Shown: positions 8,500-17,015 of the stretch, piece after piece
Layout of the letters: every line of letters begins with the position of its first letter
How positions within the stretch are numbered: position 1 is the stretch's first letter
Origin: JAMQPK01 sp963782595
Lineage (GTDB): Bacteria; Acidobacteriota; Vicinamibacteria; Vicinamibacterales; JAMQPK01
DNA length: 64,000 nt
Direction: 5' to 3'
Assembly: GCA_963782595.1 (NCBI GenBank)
Contig: CAWAKJ010000002.1
Coordinates: forward strand, 806,001 to 870,000
The notes under the pieces: generated by a model
The model's input: the letters and a program-made list of their open reading frames with translations, nothing else
Database searches by the model: none
What the model was told of the DNA's origin: nothing
Position numbers and translations under genes: made by a program

Positions 8500-10098
8500 T
8501 TAGGCAGGCGACCCGGTCATCTCTTCGTACGTCCCCTTAAAGTCCACGATCCGGCCGTTCTCGAACTGCCACACCCTCGTCCCGACCTCTTCCAGCAGAT
8601 CCTGATCGTGCGTGACGAGAAAGATCGTGCCCTCGAATTTCTGGAGCGCGATGTTCAGTGCGTTGATCGACTCGAGATCGAGGTGATTGGTCGGCTCGTC
8701 GAGGACGAGCACGTTCGGCTTCTGCAGCATGATGCGGCAGAAGAGCAGCCGAGCGGTCTCGCCGCCCGACAGCGCGTCGGTGGGTTTCAGCCCTTCGTCG
8801 CCGCTGAAGAGCATTTGTCCCAGCAGCCCGTGAATGTCCTGCCGTGAGGCATCTGGATCGAACTGATGCAGCCACTCGACGGCCGTCATCCCTTTGGTGA
8901 TCGCTCCCGTCTGGTCCTGCGGAAAGTATCCGATGGACGCTTCGTGGCCCCACGTGATCTTCCCTGCGTCGGCATCGCCCGGTGACGGCGGCATGCCCGG
9001 CGCGTCGCTCAACAGCGCCTTCAGCATTGTCGTCTTACCGGCGCCGTTGCGGCCGATGAGCACGACCTTCTCGCCACGGTTGATGACGGCGTCGAATCCG
9101 GGAATGACCTTGAGGGCGCCGAAGGATTTCTTCAGGTGCTTCAGTTCGAGCGCCACCTTGCCGGATGGCCGTTTCATCGTGAACCTGATGTACGGGCGCT
9201 GGATGTTCGAGCGCGCGAGCTCGGTGGTCTGCAGCCGCTCGACTTCCTTGCGGCGGGCCGTGGCCTGGCTGGCGCGTGTGCCGGCGCCGAAACGCTGAAT
9301 GAAGTCGGTGAGCTGTGCGATCTTTTTCTCGCGCTGGGCATTGTCGGCTTCGACGCGTGTGCGGATCTGGGTCTTCGCGAGCACCATGTCGTCGTAACCG
9401 CCCGTGTAGGTGATGATCGTCTGATAGTCGATGTCGGCGATGTGCGAGCAGATGGCATTCAGAAAATGCCGGTCGTGCGAGATGACGATCAAGGTGCCGT
9501 CGTAGCGGTTGAGAAATTCCTCGAGCCAGTGAATCGAGTCGAGATCGAGATGGTTCGTGGGTTCGTCGAGCAGCAGCGCTTCGGGATGTCCGAACAGGGC
9601 CTGCGCGAGCAGGACGCGCACTTTCTGTCCGCCCTGCAGCTCGGCCATCTGACGGTGGTGCAGCCCGTCAGGGATATCGAGGCCCTGGAGCAGGACGGCC
9701 GCGTCACTTTCGGCAGAGTAGCCGTCTTCCTCGCCGACGATGCCCTCGAGCTCGCCCAGGCGCATGCCGGCCTCGTGTGTCATCTCGGGCGCGGCATAGA
9801 GGCGGTCGCGCTCGGTCAGCGCATCCCACAGGCGGCGGTTGCCCATGACGACAGTGTCGATGACGCGGTGCTGGTCGAACGCGTACTGGTCCTGTCGCAG
9901 GACGCCGAGCTTGCGCGGTCGCGCGACGGTGCCTTGCTGGGGATCCAGCTCGCCGGTGAGCAGCTTCATGAAGGTCGATTTGCCGGCCCCGTTCGGACCC
10001 GTCAAGCCATAACGCCGGCCTGCCGAAAACGTCGTCGTGACGTCCTCGAAGAGTGTCCTCGAGCCGTACCGCATAGTGATGCCACTGACTCCGATCAT
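8500..10098 (-). CDS. ybiT: ABC-F family ATPase, YbiT type
   Basis: This 532-residue protein is a soluble tandem ATPase of the ABC-F translation-factor family, with no membrane segments. It matches the YbiT subgroup closely: GxRYGLTGPNGAGKSTFMK (first Walker A), RQDQYAFD, the altered first signature LQGGQKVRVLLAQALF, LLLDEPTNHLDLDSIHWLEE, and a charged linker of about 80 residues between the domains (near 240-320). The second ATPase has GRNGAGKTT, LSGGETARLLF and LVLDEPTNHLDLES. ABC-F proteins bind the ribosomal E site and relieve stalled translation; some confer antibiotic protection, but YbiT members are housekeeping. It is divergent from the SulP gene. Confidence 0.93.
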   Translation of the reverse strand: MIGVSGITMRYGSRTLFEDVTTTFSAGRRYGLTGPNGAGKSTFMKLLTGELDPQQGTVARPRKLGVLRQDQYAFDQHRVIDTVVMGNRRLWDALTERDRLYAAPEMTHEAGMRLGELEGIVGEEDGYSAESDAAVLLQGLDIPDGLHHRQMAELQGGQKVRVLLAQALFGHPEALLLDEPTNHLDLDSIHWLEEFLNRYDGTLIVISHDRHFLNAICSHIADIDYQTIITYTGGYDDMVLAKTQIRTRVEADNAQREKKIAQLTDFIQRFGAGTRASQATARRKEVERLQTTELARSNIQRPYIRFTMKRPSGKVALELKHLKKSFGALKVIPGFDAVINRGEKVVLIGRNGAGKTTMLKALLSDAPGMPPSPGDADAGKITWGHEASIGYFPQDQTGAITKGMTAVEWLHQFDPDASRQDIHGLLGQMLFSGDEGLKPTDALSGGETARLLFCRIMLQKPNVLVLDEPTNHLDLESINALNIALQKFEGTIFLVTHDQDLLEEVGTRVWQFENGRIVDFKGTYEEMTGSPA

Positions 10099-10104
10099 GA
10101 TCTA

Positions 10105-10151
10105 GTTATTGTAACAGAGTCAGTGGTTTAGTGGCTTTTTTGCCATATAAT
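10105..10151. promoter_or_regulatory. Divergent promoter region between ybiT and sulP genes
   Basis: A perfect TATAAT lies at 10146-10151, 50 bp before the SulP start on the plus strand, preceded by an A/T-rich run, although its -35 box is poor. On the minus strand, TACAAT (complement of 10108-10113) lies just upstream of the ybiT ATG. The gap of 103 bp therefore likely drives both genes. This rests on -10 resemblance only. Confidence 0.45.
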
Positions 10152-10201
10152 GCACAACGCGACAATCGTGCTCATCTCGTGGGGCGGGGGCCCTGCCGTT
10201 A

Positions 10202-11890
10202 ATGAATGACTGGATTCCCCAGTCGGTTCTAGCTCTCCGGCAATACAGCAGACAGACCTTCCTGTCGGATGCCGTCGCCGGGGTCACAGTTGGTCTCGTT
10301 GCGTTGCCGCTGGCTATGGCCTTCGCCATCGCCTCCGGGTTGCCTCCCCAAGCCGGCATCTACACTGCGATCGTTGCTGGATTTCTCACGTCGGCCTTTG
10401 GCGGATCGCTGACGGCGATTGGCGGACCCACAGGGGCATTTGTTGTCGTTGTCGCCGGCATCATCGGCCAGCACGGCGTGAGCGGCCTCTTCCTCTGCAC
10501 GTTGATGGCCGGCATCATCCTCGTAGCGCTGGGCGCAACAGGGGTCGGCTCGGCAGTCAAATACATTCCGCGTCCGGTCGTCGTCGGCTTCACCAACGGC
10601 ATCGCGGTGCTCATCGCCAGCACGCAATTGAGGGACTTCTTCGGGCTTCGAATCGCCGAGATGCCCGACGAGTTCCTCGAGCGCATGCGCGCAGTCGCTA
10701 CGCACGTGGATACGATTTCGTGGCCGGCCACCGCGCTGGGAATTGCGACGGTCGCCATAGTCGTGCTGACGCCACGCGTGTTCCGTCGCGTGCCCGGAAC
10801 GATCGCGGCGATGATGGCCGTCACGATTGCGGCAGTGGTGACGGGACTCCCTGTCGAAACGATTGGCACCCGATTCGGTGGAGTGCCATCCGGCCTTCCC
10901 GCGTTGCAGATCCCTGCGATTCAATGGGCCGTGCTGCCGGATCTTCTGGTGCCGGCGATGACCGTGGCCATGTTGGGCGCGATTGAATCGCTGCTGTCGG
11001 CAACCGTCGCCGATCGCATGATGGGCTCGCGTCATAACCCGAACATGGAGTTGATCGGGCAGGGCATCGCCAATCTGTTGTCGCCGCTCGTCGGCGGGTT
11101 GCCTGCGACGGGCGCCATTGCGCGAACGGCGACCAACATCCGCTCGGGCGCAAAGACTCCCATGTCGGGAATCATCCATGCCCTTACGCTGGTGCTGATT
11201 CTTCTGTACGCCGCTCCGCTGGCCGCGAAGGTCCCTCTGGCGGTGCTGGCGGGGCTGCTGTTCGTCGTCGCCTACAACATGGGGGAGTGGCACGAGATTC
11301 CGGTGCTGCTCAAGATGACCAAGGCCGACATCGCCGTGTGGCTCTCGACTTTCGCGCTGACGGTTGTGGCCGATCTGACCGTCGCGGTCGAGGTCGGAAT
11401 GGTGCTCGCGGCGCTGCTGTTCATCCGGCGTGTGGCGAACACCACATCGGTGGCGCGCGTCACCCGCAAGCTCATCGAAGAAGGGCGCCTGCACTCTCTA
11501 CAGGGGGTGGCCATTCCGGACTATGCGGCGGTGTTCCGCATTCATGGTCCATTTCTCTTCGGGACGACGGACAAGCTCGCGCGTATCTCGGATCGCCTGG
11601 TAGCGCTCCCGCCGATCATCATCGTGCGCCTCCGGCACGTTCCGGCGATGGATGCGTCCGGACTTCAGGCCCTCGAGGATCTCGCCGACGAGATTCACGC
11701 GTCGGGGCGTACGCTCCTTTTGTGCGGTGCGCGCGAACAGCCGATGCGCCTGATGGAGCGTGCCGAGTTCCACGCGCATGTCGGAGAGCAGAACATCCTG
11801 CCCAACGTGCACGCCGCCCTCGAACGCGCACGTTACATCGCCACGGAGCTCGGCCTGGAACAGGAAACGAGATCTCTGCAGTTGTCCTAA
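10202..11890 (+). CDS. SulP (SLC26) family anion transporter with STAS domain
   Basis: This 562-residue inner-membrane protein starts with the family hallmark LSDAVAGVTVGLVALPLAMAF (near 20-40), followed by around ten to twelve hydrophobic segments. The conserved GLPATGAIARTATNIRSGAKTP region (near 299-320) is typical of SulP proteins. The C-terminal STAS domain (about 425-545) contains the DASGLQALEDL motif. The family moves sulfate, bicarbonate, oxalate or dicarboxylates; substrate cannot be read from sequence. There is no adjacent carbonic anhydrase, so bicarbonate is not specifically supported. It is followed within 25 bp by one arm of the inverted repeat that brackets the GxxExxY gene. 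Confidence 0.92.
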   Translation: MNDWIPQSVLALRQYSRQTFLSDAVAGVTVGLVALPLAMAFAIASGLPPQAGIYTAIVAGFLTSAFGGSLTAIGGPTGAFVVVVAGIIGQHGVSGLFLCTLMAGIILVALGATGVGSAVKYIPRPVVVGFTNGIAVLIASTQLRDFFGLRIAEMPDEFLERMRAVATHVDTISWPATALGIATVAIVVLTPRVFRRVPGTIAAMMAVTIAAVVTGLPVETIGTRFGGVPSGLPALQIPAIQWAVLPDLLVPAMTVAMLGAIESLLSATVADRMMGSRHNPNMELIGQGIANLLSPLVGGLPATGAIARTATNIRSGAKTPMSGIIHALTLVLILLYAAPLAAKVPLAVLAGLLFVVAYNMGEWHEIPVLLKMTKADIAVWLSTFALTVVADLTVAVEVGMVLAALLFIRRVANTTSVARVTRKLIEEGRLHSLQGVAIPDYAAVFRIHGPFLFGTTDKLARISDRLVALPPIIIVRLRHVPAMDASGLQALEDLADEIHASGRTLLLCGAREQPMRLMERAEFHAHVGEQNILPNVHAALERARYIATELGLEQETRSLQLS

Positions 11891-11911
11891 TCGAACAGCC
11901 GAACACACCCA

Positions 11912-11945
11912 CGAAATACACACACGAGATCAGGAGTTCAGGAGG
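11912..11945 (-). repeat. Left inverted repeat of the GxxExxY cassette
   Basis: This 34-nt arm, read on the minus strand, begins CCTCCTGAACTCCTGATCTC and matches the right arm at 12484-12517 at 29 of 34 positions. It contains the stop codon of the GxxExxY gene. It is built from the word CTCCTGA, which recurs at 49901, 57068-57140 and 61234. Confidence 0.85.
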
Positions 11946-12366
11946 GTCTTAGCCAAAGCGATGACCTACGATAACGGTCGGGATGACAAAGGCGTCTGAT
12001 GCCTGATCGGAGAGCAATTACATTGAAATTCATGATTAATCCTGCCGGGCAGTCGGCGAGCTTCAAGTAAGTGACCCCTTGCGCGAGGTGGACCGGATGA
12101 ATTGATTCCACTGACTTCAATTCAACGATCACCACGCCCTCCACCAACATATCGATTCGAAGCCGGCTGTTGATGGGAGTGCCCTTGTATTTCAGCGTGA
12201 AACATCGCTCGCTTTCGAAGTGGAGTTGAGCGCCTTTCAGCTCTAGACCCAAACATTCCCGATAGACGGACTCGAGAAGTCCCGGCCCGAGTGCCTTGTG
12301 CACTTCAATTCCGCAGCCGATGATCTTGTCCGTGAGTTGATCGATCTCCGCATCAGTGAGGCTCAT
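11938..12366 (-). CDS. GxxExxY protein, PD-(D/E)XK nuclease-like fold
   Basis: This 142-residue protein belongs to the GxxExxY family (PDDEXK_3-like). The name-giving motif is GPGLLESVYRECL (residues 27-39), followed by LRIDMLVEGVVIVELKSVE, which supplies the Asp and ExK residues of a PD-(D/E)XK nuclease core, then HLAQGVTYLKL and GLIMNFNV. The biochemical role of the family is not established. The last 20 or so residues (after GIRRL) run into the repeat arm and look like an added tail; family members are usually about 125 residues. It is bracketed by 34-nt inverted repeats, which suggests transfer or insertion as a unit. Confidence 0.88.
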   Translation of the reverse strand: MSLTDAEIDQLTDKIIGCGIEVHKALGPGLLESVYRECLGLELKGAQLHFESERCFTLKYKGTPINSRLRIDMLVEGVVIVELKSVESIHPVHLAQGVTYLKLADCPAGLIMNFNVIALRSGIRRLCHPDRYRRSSLWLRPS

Positions 12367-12483
12367 CAGGCCAGGTAGAGCAGAAATCGGACCAATTGCA
12401 TTGTGGGTGCGTTTCGAGTGGTTGATTCCAAGCGAGGCAGTGCTTGCGACGTTGGGCAGGCGGGTTCAGCGCAATATTTGCAA

Positions 12484-12517
12484 CCTCCTGATCTCCTGAC
12501 CTCGTGTTCGTATTTTG
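12484..12517 (+). repeat. Right inverted repeat of the GxxExxY cassette
   Basis: This arm begins CCTCCTGATCTCCTGACCTC and is the mirror of 11912-11945 (29 of 34 positions). It lies about 115 bp upstream of the GxxExxY start and 10 bp beyond the penicillin-binding protein stop. Together the arms delimit a unit of about 606 bp. Confidence 0.85.
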
Positions 12518-12526
12518 AATGAGGTG

Positions 12527-14536
12527 CTAACGGCCGAAGATCTTCCCGATCCCTTTCCCAATCTTCGAGAAAATCCCCCCGATGACCTCCGCCGGGTTTG
12601 GACCGCGGTGCACGTCGCACCGGTCGTCCGGAATCTCATCGCCGTGTTTGAAGTGCTCGGTGTAGGTCGGGCACGACTCTCGTGGTTGGAGGTGGCTCAC
12701 CTGGCAGAGACGAACGGGCTCGACCGTGGTCGGGACACGGAATTCCGCCGGTTTGCGGATGCGGGCCGTGCGCGACATGAAATCGGCCCACATCGGCAGG
12801 GCGTACCGGGCGCCGTAGCCGTCGGGACCGATTGTGGCCGGCCGATCGAATCCCACCCAGACGCCGACGACGACCGACGATGAGAAGCCGATGAACCACG
12901 CATCCTTGAAGTCGTCCGTCGTGCCTGTCTTGCCGGCGACCGGAAAGCGCACGCCGAGTGTGCGCGCGGCTGCGCCGGTGCCCATATCGACGACGTCGGC
13001 AAGCATCGACACCATTTGATACGCGACCGCCTCGGAGAGCACGAGCCGTCGTTCGACAGGGCGATTGAGGACGGCGTAGCCGTCGTTGTCGAGCACCTGA
13101 ACGATCGGCCGCGGCGTCACGCCGAATCCTCCGTTTGGAAACACCGCGTAGGCCGCCGTCAAGAGGAGCGGCGTCGTTTCGCCGACGCCGAGAGCCAGCG
13201 ACGGCACGTCTGGCATGCGAGCCAGGCCAACGGATTCCGCCATGGTCAGAATTGGCCGCGAGCCGATCTGCGTTTGCAGCCGCACGGCCGCCTGGTTGTT
13301 CGATTCGAACAGCGCTTCGCGCATCGTCAATGTGTCGCGTGTGTCGACGCTCGCATTCTTCACTTCCCATTCGTCGTAGCCCGGCACGCGATCGTTCAGG
13401 CCCGCGATGCGTGAGATTGGCGACAGGCCGCTGCTGAGCGCGGCGGCATAGACGAAAGGTTTGAAGGCTGAGCCGGGCTGCCGTTTGGCGTTGGTCGCGC
13501 GGTTGAACGGCGTGCGGCGGAAGTCGCGACCGCCGACAAGAGCGAGGACGTCTCCGGTGTGCGGGTCGATGGCCACGAGCGCGGCTTGCAGACCGGCCTG
13601 CCGGAACCTGGCGAGTCCTTGAGAAACGGCGCGCTCGGCTTCTGCCTGCAGCGCCGGCACGAACGTGGTGCGAACCTTCCAGTCGGGAGGGTTGTCATCG
13701 TCAAACGCCGCCCTGAACTGCTGGCGCAGGTAGTCTTGCGCGTAACCTGACGCCCCGCGTGTCAGCCCCGGCGTCGTCAGCACCTGCGGTGGCGCGGCGC
13801 GCGCCTGTTGCTCTGCCTGTGGCGTGATGAGTCCTTCGTCGCGCATGCGTGCCAGCACGACGTGGCTGCGACGCAGCGCGCGGTCGTAGTGCGACCAGGG
13901 CCAGAGCGCCGATGGCATCCGGATCAGGCCGGCGATGAACGCCGCCTCCGAGAGCGTCAGATCGGCGGCCGATTTGCCGAAGACGTTCTGCGACATGGCT
14001 TCGACGCCGTACACGTTGCCGCCGAGGTAGATGCGATTGAGATAGAGCTCGAGGATCTGCGCTTTCGAGAGGCGCCGCTCGATCATCAGCGCGAGGACGG
14101 CTTCTTTGCCCTTGCGAAGGAAGTCGCGCGATCCCGAGAGAAACAGCGTCCGCGCCAACTGTTGCGTCAGCGTGCTGCCGCCTTCTTCGAGAGCGCCGGC
14201 CCTGATATCGCGCAGGACGGCGCGGCCGATGCCAATCGGATCGATGCCAATGTGCGAATGAAACCGATGATCTTCAACGGCGACGACCGCGTCGCTCAGG
14301 TAGGCCGAGATGCGGTTCATTGGAACGTCGCGCCGATGTTCCTCGAGCGGGAACCAGGCCTTGCCATCGGCTCCCAAGAACATCGTCTGGCCGATGCCGC
14401 GCGACAACTTGTTGACGGCAAACCCATAACGGATGACGACGCCGATGGCGACGACCGCGACGACGATCGCCACAATCGCAACCAGGGCGGCGACGTAGTC
14501 CTTCAGCGTTCGCGGGTGGCGCAGAGACAGGGGCAT
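12527..14536 (-). CDS. Class A penicillin-binding protein (transglycosylase/transpeptidase)
   Basis: This 669-residue bifunctional peptidoglycan synthase is anchored by one transmembrane segment (about 14-36). The GT51 domain shows VAVEDHRFHSHIGID with catalytic Glu88 and EGGSTLTQQLAR (118-129). The transpeptidase domain has SAFK (356-359, active Ser356), SNN (412-414) and KTGT (536-539), all intact. It polymerises and crosslinks glycan in the periplasm. The C-terminal tail (about 600-669) includes CQVSHLQPRESC and a charged end. The start is 4 bp after the stop of the regulator gene, so it is the last gene of a four-gene minus-strand operon. Confidence 0.95.
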   Translation of the reverse strand: MPLSLRHPRTLKDYVAALVAIVAIVVAVVAIGVVIRYGFAVNKLSRGIGQTMFLGADGKAWFPLEEHRRDVPMNRISAYLSDAVVAVEDHRFHSHIGIDPIGIGRAVLRDIRAGALEEGGSTLTQQLARTLFLSGSRDFLRKGKEAVLALMIERRLSKAQILELYLNRIYLGGNVYGVEAMSQNVFGKSAADLTLSEAAFIAGLIRMPSALWPWSHYDRALRRSHVVLARMRDEGLITPQAEQQARAAPPQVLTTPGLTRGASGYAQDYLRQQFRAAFDDDNPPDWKVRTTFVPALQAEAERAVSQGLARFRQAGLQAALVAIDPHTGDVLALVGGRDFRRTPFNRATNAKRQPGSAFKPFVYAAALSSGLSPISRIAGLNDRVPGYDEWEVKNASVDTRDTLTMREALFESNNQAAVRLQTQIGSRPILTMAESVGLARMPDVPSLALGVGETTPLLLTAAYAVFPNGGFGVTPRPIVQVLDNDGYAVLNRPVERRLVLSEAVAYQMVSMLADVVDMGTGAAARTLGVRFPVAGKTGTTDDFKDAWFIGFSSSVVVGVWVGFDRPATIGPDGYGARYALPMWADFMSRTARIRKPAEFRVPTTVEPVRLCQVSHLQPRESCPTYTEHFKHGDEIPDDRCDVHRGPNPAEVIGGIFSKIGKGIGKIFGR

Positions 14537-14540
14537 AGCT

Positions 14541-15737
14541 TCACGTTCGCACCTCCGACCGGGTCGTCATGTTGTCGGGCAGATCATCCACTCCGATCAT
14601 CGCACCCTGGGTGAGGATGACGGCCCGCTCCACGACGTGCTGCAGCTCGCGCACGTTACCCGGCCACGAGAAGGCGACCATGGCTTTCAGCGCGTCGGGA
14701 TGGAACGCCGTGATCCCTTTACCGTGCTGCGCCGCGTATTTCCGGAGAAAGAATTCAGCCAGAAGTGGAATGTCTGTCAGCCGCTCTCGAAGGGCCGGCA
14801 CTGGCAGCGTGAGCGTGTTGACGCGGAAGTACAGATCTTCGCGCAGCCGCCCTTCCTTGAGCGCCTGTTCGACGTTGACGTTGGTTGCCGAGATGAGGCG
14901 AAAATTGGTCTTCAGCACCTTCGTGCTGCCGACCGGCCGGTACTCCCGATCCTGCAGCACGCGCAGCAGCTTGACCTGCAGATTGGGCGTCAGGTCGCCG
15001 ATTTCGTCGAGCAGGAGCGTGCCGTTGTTCGCGAGCTCCATCAATCCCTGCTTGTCGTTGACGGCACCCGTAAACGCCCCCCGCTTGTGGCCGAACAACT
15101 CCGACTCGATGAGCTCGGTCGGAATGGCCGCGCAGTTCACTTTGATGAATGGGCCCTTCGCCCGTTTGCTCGATTCGTGAATCGCGGTTGCCACAATCTC
15201 TTTGCCGCTGCCGTTCTCGCCCGTGATGAGCACGTTGGCATCGGTCGGCGCAACCGACTTGATGAGCTGGTACAGCTGCCGCATCGACTTACTGCGTCCG
15301 ATGATGCCGGCATAGCTCGAACTTTCGTTGAGCTCGGCGCGCAGCCGGCGGTTCTCGTCGGTCAACGCGAGCTTTTCCGCCGCCTTGTGCAGCTGCGCCA
15401 TCAGCACGCTCGGGTTGATTGGCTTTTCGATGAAGCTGAGGGCGCCGTTCTCCATCGCTTCGACCGCCACCGAAATACTCCCGTGTCCGCTGACGACGAT
15501 GATCTGCGACTCTGGGCCGATCGTCCGGAGTTCGCGCAGCAGGTCCAGCCCTTCGACGTCGGGCAGCATGAGATCCATCAGAATGATGTCCGGCTTCGAC
15601 GCGGAAACCTCTGTGCGCGTTTGTTGCGCATTGCCGGCCGTTTTGACGATGTAGCCTTCCGGCTCGAGCAGCAGTCGCAGGAACTCCGCGCTGTCGGCGT
15701 GATCTTCGACGATGAGGACCCGGGTCGAAATGGACAT
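14541..15737 (-). CDS. NtrC-family sigma-54 response regulator lacking a DNA-binding domain
   Basis: This 398-residue protein has a receiver domain with acidic pair E11-D12, phospho-acceptor Asp55 and Lys105. The sigma-54 AAA+ domain has Walker A GENGSGKE (173-180), the sigma-54 contact loop GAFTGA (220-225), Walker B LLLDEIGD (241-248), and WPGNVREL near 358-365. It then stops, about 15 residues past the AAA+ lid, so the Fis-type helix-turn-helix of about 60 residues found in NtrC is absent. It cannot be a frameshift remnant, because the next gene starts 4 bp later in a well-conserved frame. The partner kinase is not in the window. It would activate sigma-54 promoters from solution, or act by protein contacts. 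Confidence 0.93.
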   Translation of the reverse strand: MSISTRVLIVEDHADSAEFLRLLLEPEGYIVKTAGNAQQTRTEVSASKPDIILMDLMLPDVEGLDLLRELRTIGPESQIIVVSGHGSISVAVEAMENGALSFIEKPINPSVLMAQLHKAAEKLALTDENRRLRAELNESSSYAGIIGRSKSMRQLYQLIKSVAPTDANVLITGENGSGKEIVATAIHESSKRAKGPFIKVNCAAIPTELIESELFGHKRGAFTGAVNDKQGLMELANNGTLLLDEIGDLTPNLQVKLLRVLQDREYRPVGSTKVLKTNFRLISATNVNVEQALKEGRLREDLYFRVNTLTLPVPALRERLTDIPLLAEFFLRKYAAQHGKGITAFHPDALKAMVAFSWPGNVRELQHVVERAVILTQGAMIGVDDLPDNMTTRSEVRT

Positions 15738-15743
15738 AGATCC

Positions 15744-17015
15744 TCAAGCATAGCACCCGGCGGCGCCGATGCCTGCGGAGCGGCCGGTCACCCATGCCCA
15801 CAAGAAGTTGTAGCCGCCGATCGGTCCAAACGCATCCAGCATTTCGCCGCAAAGAAACAGACGTCTATGGCGACGGCTTTCCATCGTCATGGGATCGATT
15901 TCCGCGAGGCCGACTCCGCCACCCGTCACTTCGGCTTTCGTGTAGCCTTCATCGCCGCTCCAGGGCAGCCGGCCGCGTACCAGCGTGTCGATGAGTCGCT
16001 GCCGTTCGGCTCTCGTCAAGTGCGACAGCGTCCGAGCGGGTTCCACATCCGCTGCAGTGAGAAGGGCTACTGCCAGTCGATGGGGAAGTTCGGCGCCGAC
16101 AGCAGCCAGAACTGTGCGCGACCCTTTGGGTTGCAATGCGTTCTCCCAATCCCTGTCACCCAAGCGGGACCAGCGAACCGAAATCGCTGCCGGTTCGGCC
16201 GCCTCGGCGAGCGATCTCACCGCCACGTGAGAGACATCGAGCACGGCCGGGCCGCTATAGCCACGGTGGGTGAAGAGAAATCCGCCGTGCGCTTCCGCGC
16301 TGCGCTTGTCCGATCGTGCGGTGATGGTGACAGGCAGCGACACCCCCGACAACTGCCCGAAATGGCTGCGGGAGCCTTTTTCGGGCGCATCGATCGAAAA
16401 AGGATCCCGGAGCCATTTCGACACGAGCGGCGTCAGTGCCGCATAGGTTGGATTGATGATGTGGCCCAACTCTGCGGCAATCTGAAGTCCGAATCCGTCG
16501 CTCCCCGTGTTCGGAACCGACAGCCCGCCCGTGGCCAGGATGATGGCATCGGCGTCGAGAGGTTCTGCCTCCGCGCGCGCGATGATCCAACCGCTCGCCG
16601 TCTGCTCGATCCCGGTGACGGCCCTGCCGGTGACCACGTGCACCCCCACGCGGCGGGCGAGTGCCAGGAGCTTGTCGCGCACGTCTCGCGCGCTCTGTGA
16701 CCGTGGAAACAGCTTTCCCGTTTCGGTTTCTTCGACCAGCGGAAGGTGCAGCTCGCGCTCAAAAAATGCAATCTGCGCCTGAAGCGGCCACGCGCGCACG
16801 ATCTTGCGAAGCGTGTGCATAGACGACTCGGTCACAAACCGAGACTCGTCCAACTGGGCAGGAAGAATATTGCAGCGGCCTCCGCCGCTGATGAGAATTT
16901 TCCGTCCTCCGTCTTTCGTCCGCTCCAGCAGCCGCGTGTCGGCCCCGTGAGTTGCGGCGAAGATGGCCGCCATCGTACCTGCCGCGCCGGCGCCTACGAC
17001 GACGACGCGCGGCAT
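15744..17015 (-). CDS. HI0933/BaiN-like FAD-dependent oxidoreductase
   Basis: This 423-residue flavoprotein opens with the dinucleotide-binding motif VVVGAGAAGTMAAIFAA and the family hallmark GRKILISGGGRCNI near residues 40-53. ILATGGLSVPNTGSDGFG (middle) and the end motif GEMLDAFGPIGGYNFLWAWVTG are also diagnostic. Family members (YhiN, BaiN) are cytoplasmic; BaiN-type proteins reduce bile-acid intermediates, but most have no known substrate. The start at 17015 was chosen because the upstream frame is shadow sequence of AlkB; it overlaps the AlkB end by 22 bp. Its stop is 6 bp before the regulator start, so all are likely co-transcribed. Confidence 0.9.
   Translation of the reverse strand: MPRVVVVGAGAAGTMAAIFAATHGADTRLLERTKDGGRKILISGGGRCNILPAQLDESRFVTESSMHTLRKIVRAWPLQAQIAFFERELHLPLVEETETGKLFPRSQSARDVRDKLLALARRVGVHVVTGRAVTGIEQTASGWIIARAEAEPLDADAIILATGGLSVPNTGSDGFGLQIAAELGHIINPTYAALTPLVSKWLRDPFSIDAPEKGSRSHFGQLSGVSLPVTITARSDKRSAEAHGGFLFTHRGYSGPAVLDVSHVAVRSLAEAAEPAAISVRWSRLGDRDWENALQPKGSRTVLAAVGAELPHRLAVALLTAADVEPARTLSHLTRAERQRLIDTLVRGRLPWSGDEGYTKAEVTGGGVGLAEIDPMTMESRRHRRLFLCGEMLDAFGPIGGYNFLWAWVTGRSAGIGAAGCYA

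Noticed and set aside
12366..12620. An 84-residue minus-strand frame upstream of GxxExxY
   Set aside because: It overlaps the PBP end and the inverted repeat arm and has no recognisable composition.
14541..14600. Frameshifted HTH of the NtrC-type regulator
   Set aside because: The DNA after the stop codes for the PBP start in a conserved frame; no helix-turn-helix remnant is visible in other frames.
14637..16700. A 687-residue plus-strand frame across the regulator and flavoprotein genes
   Set aside because: No domain is visible in it and the minus-strand genes are conserved with exact motifs; it is a shadow frame.
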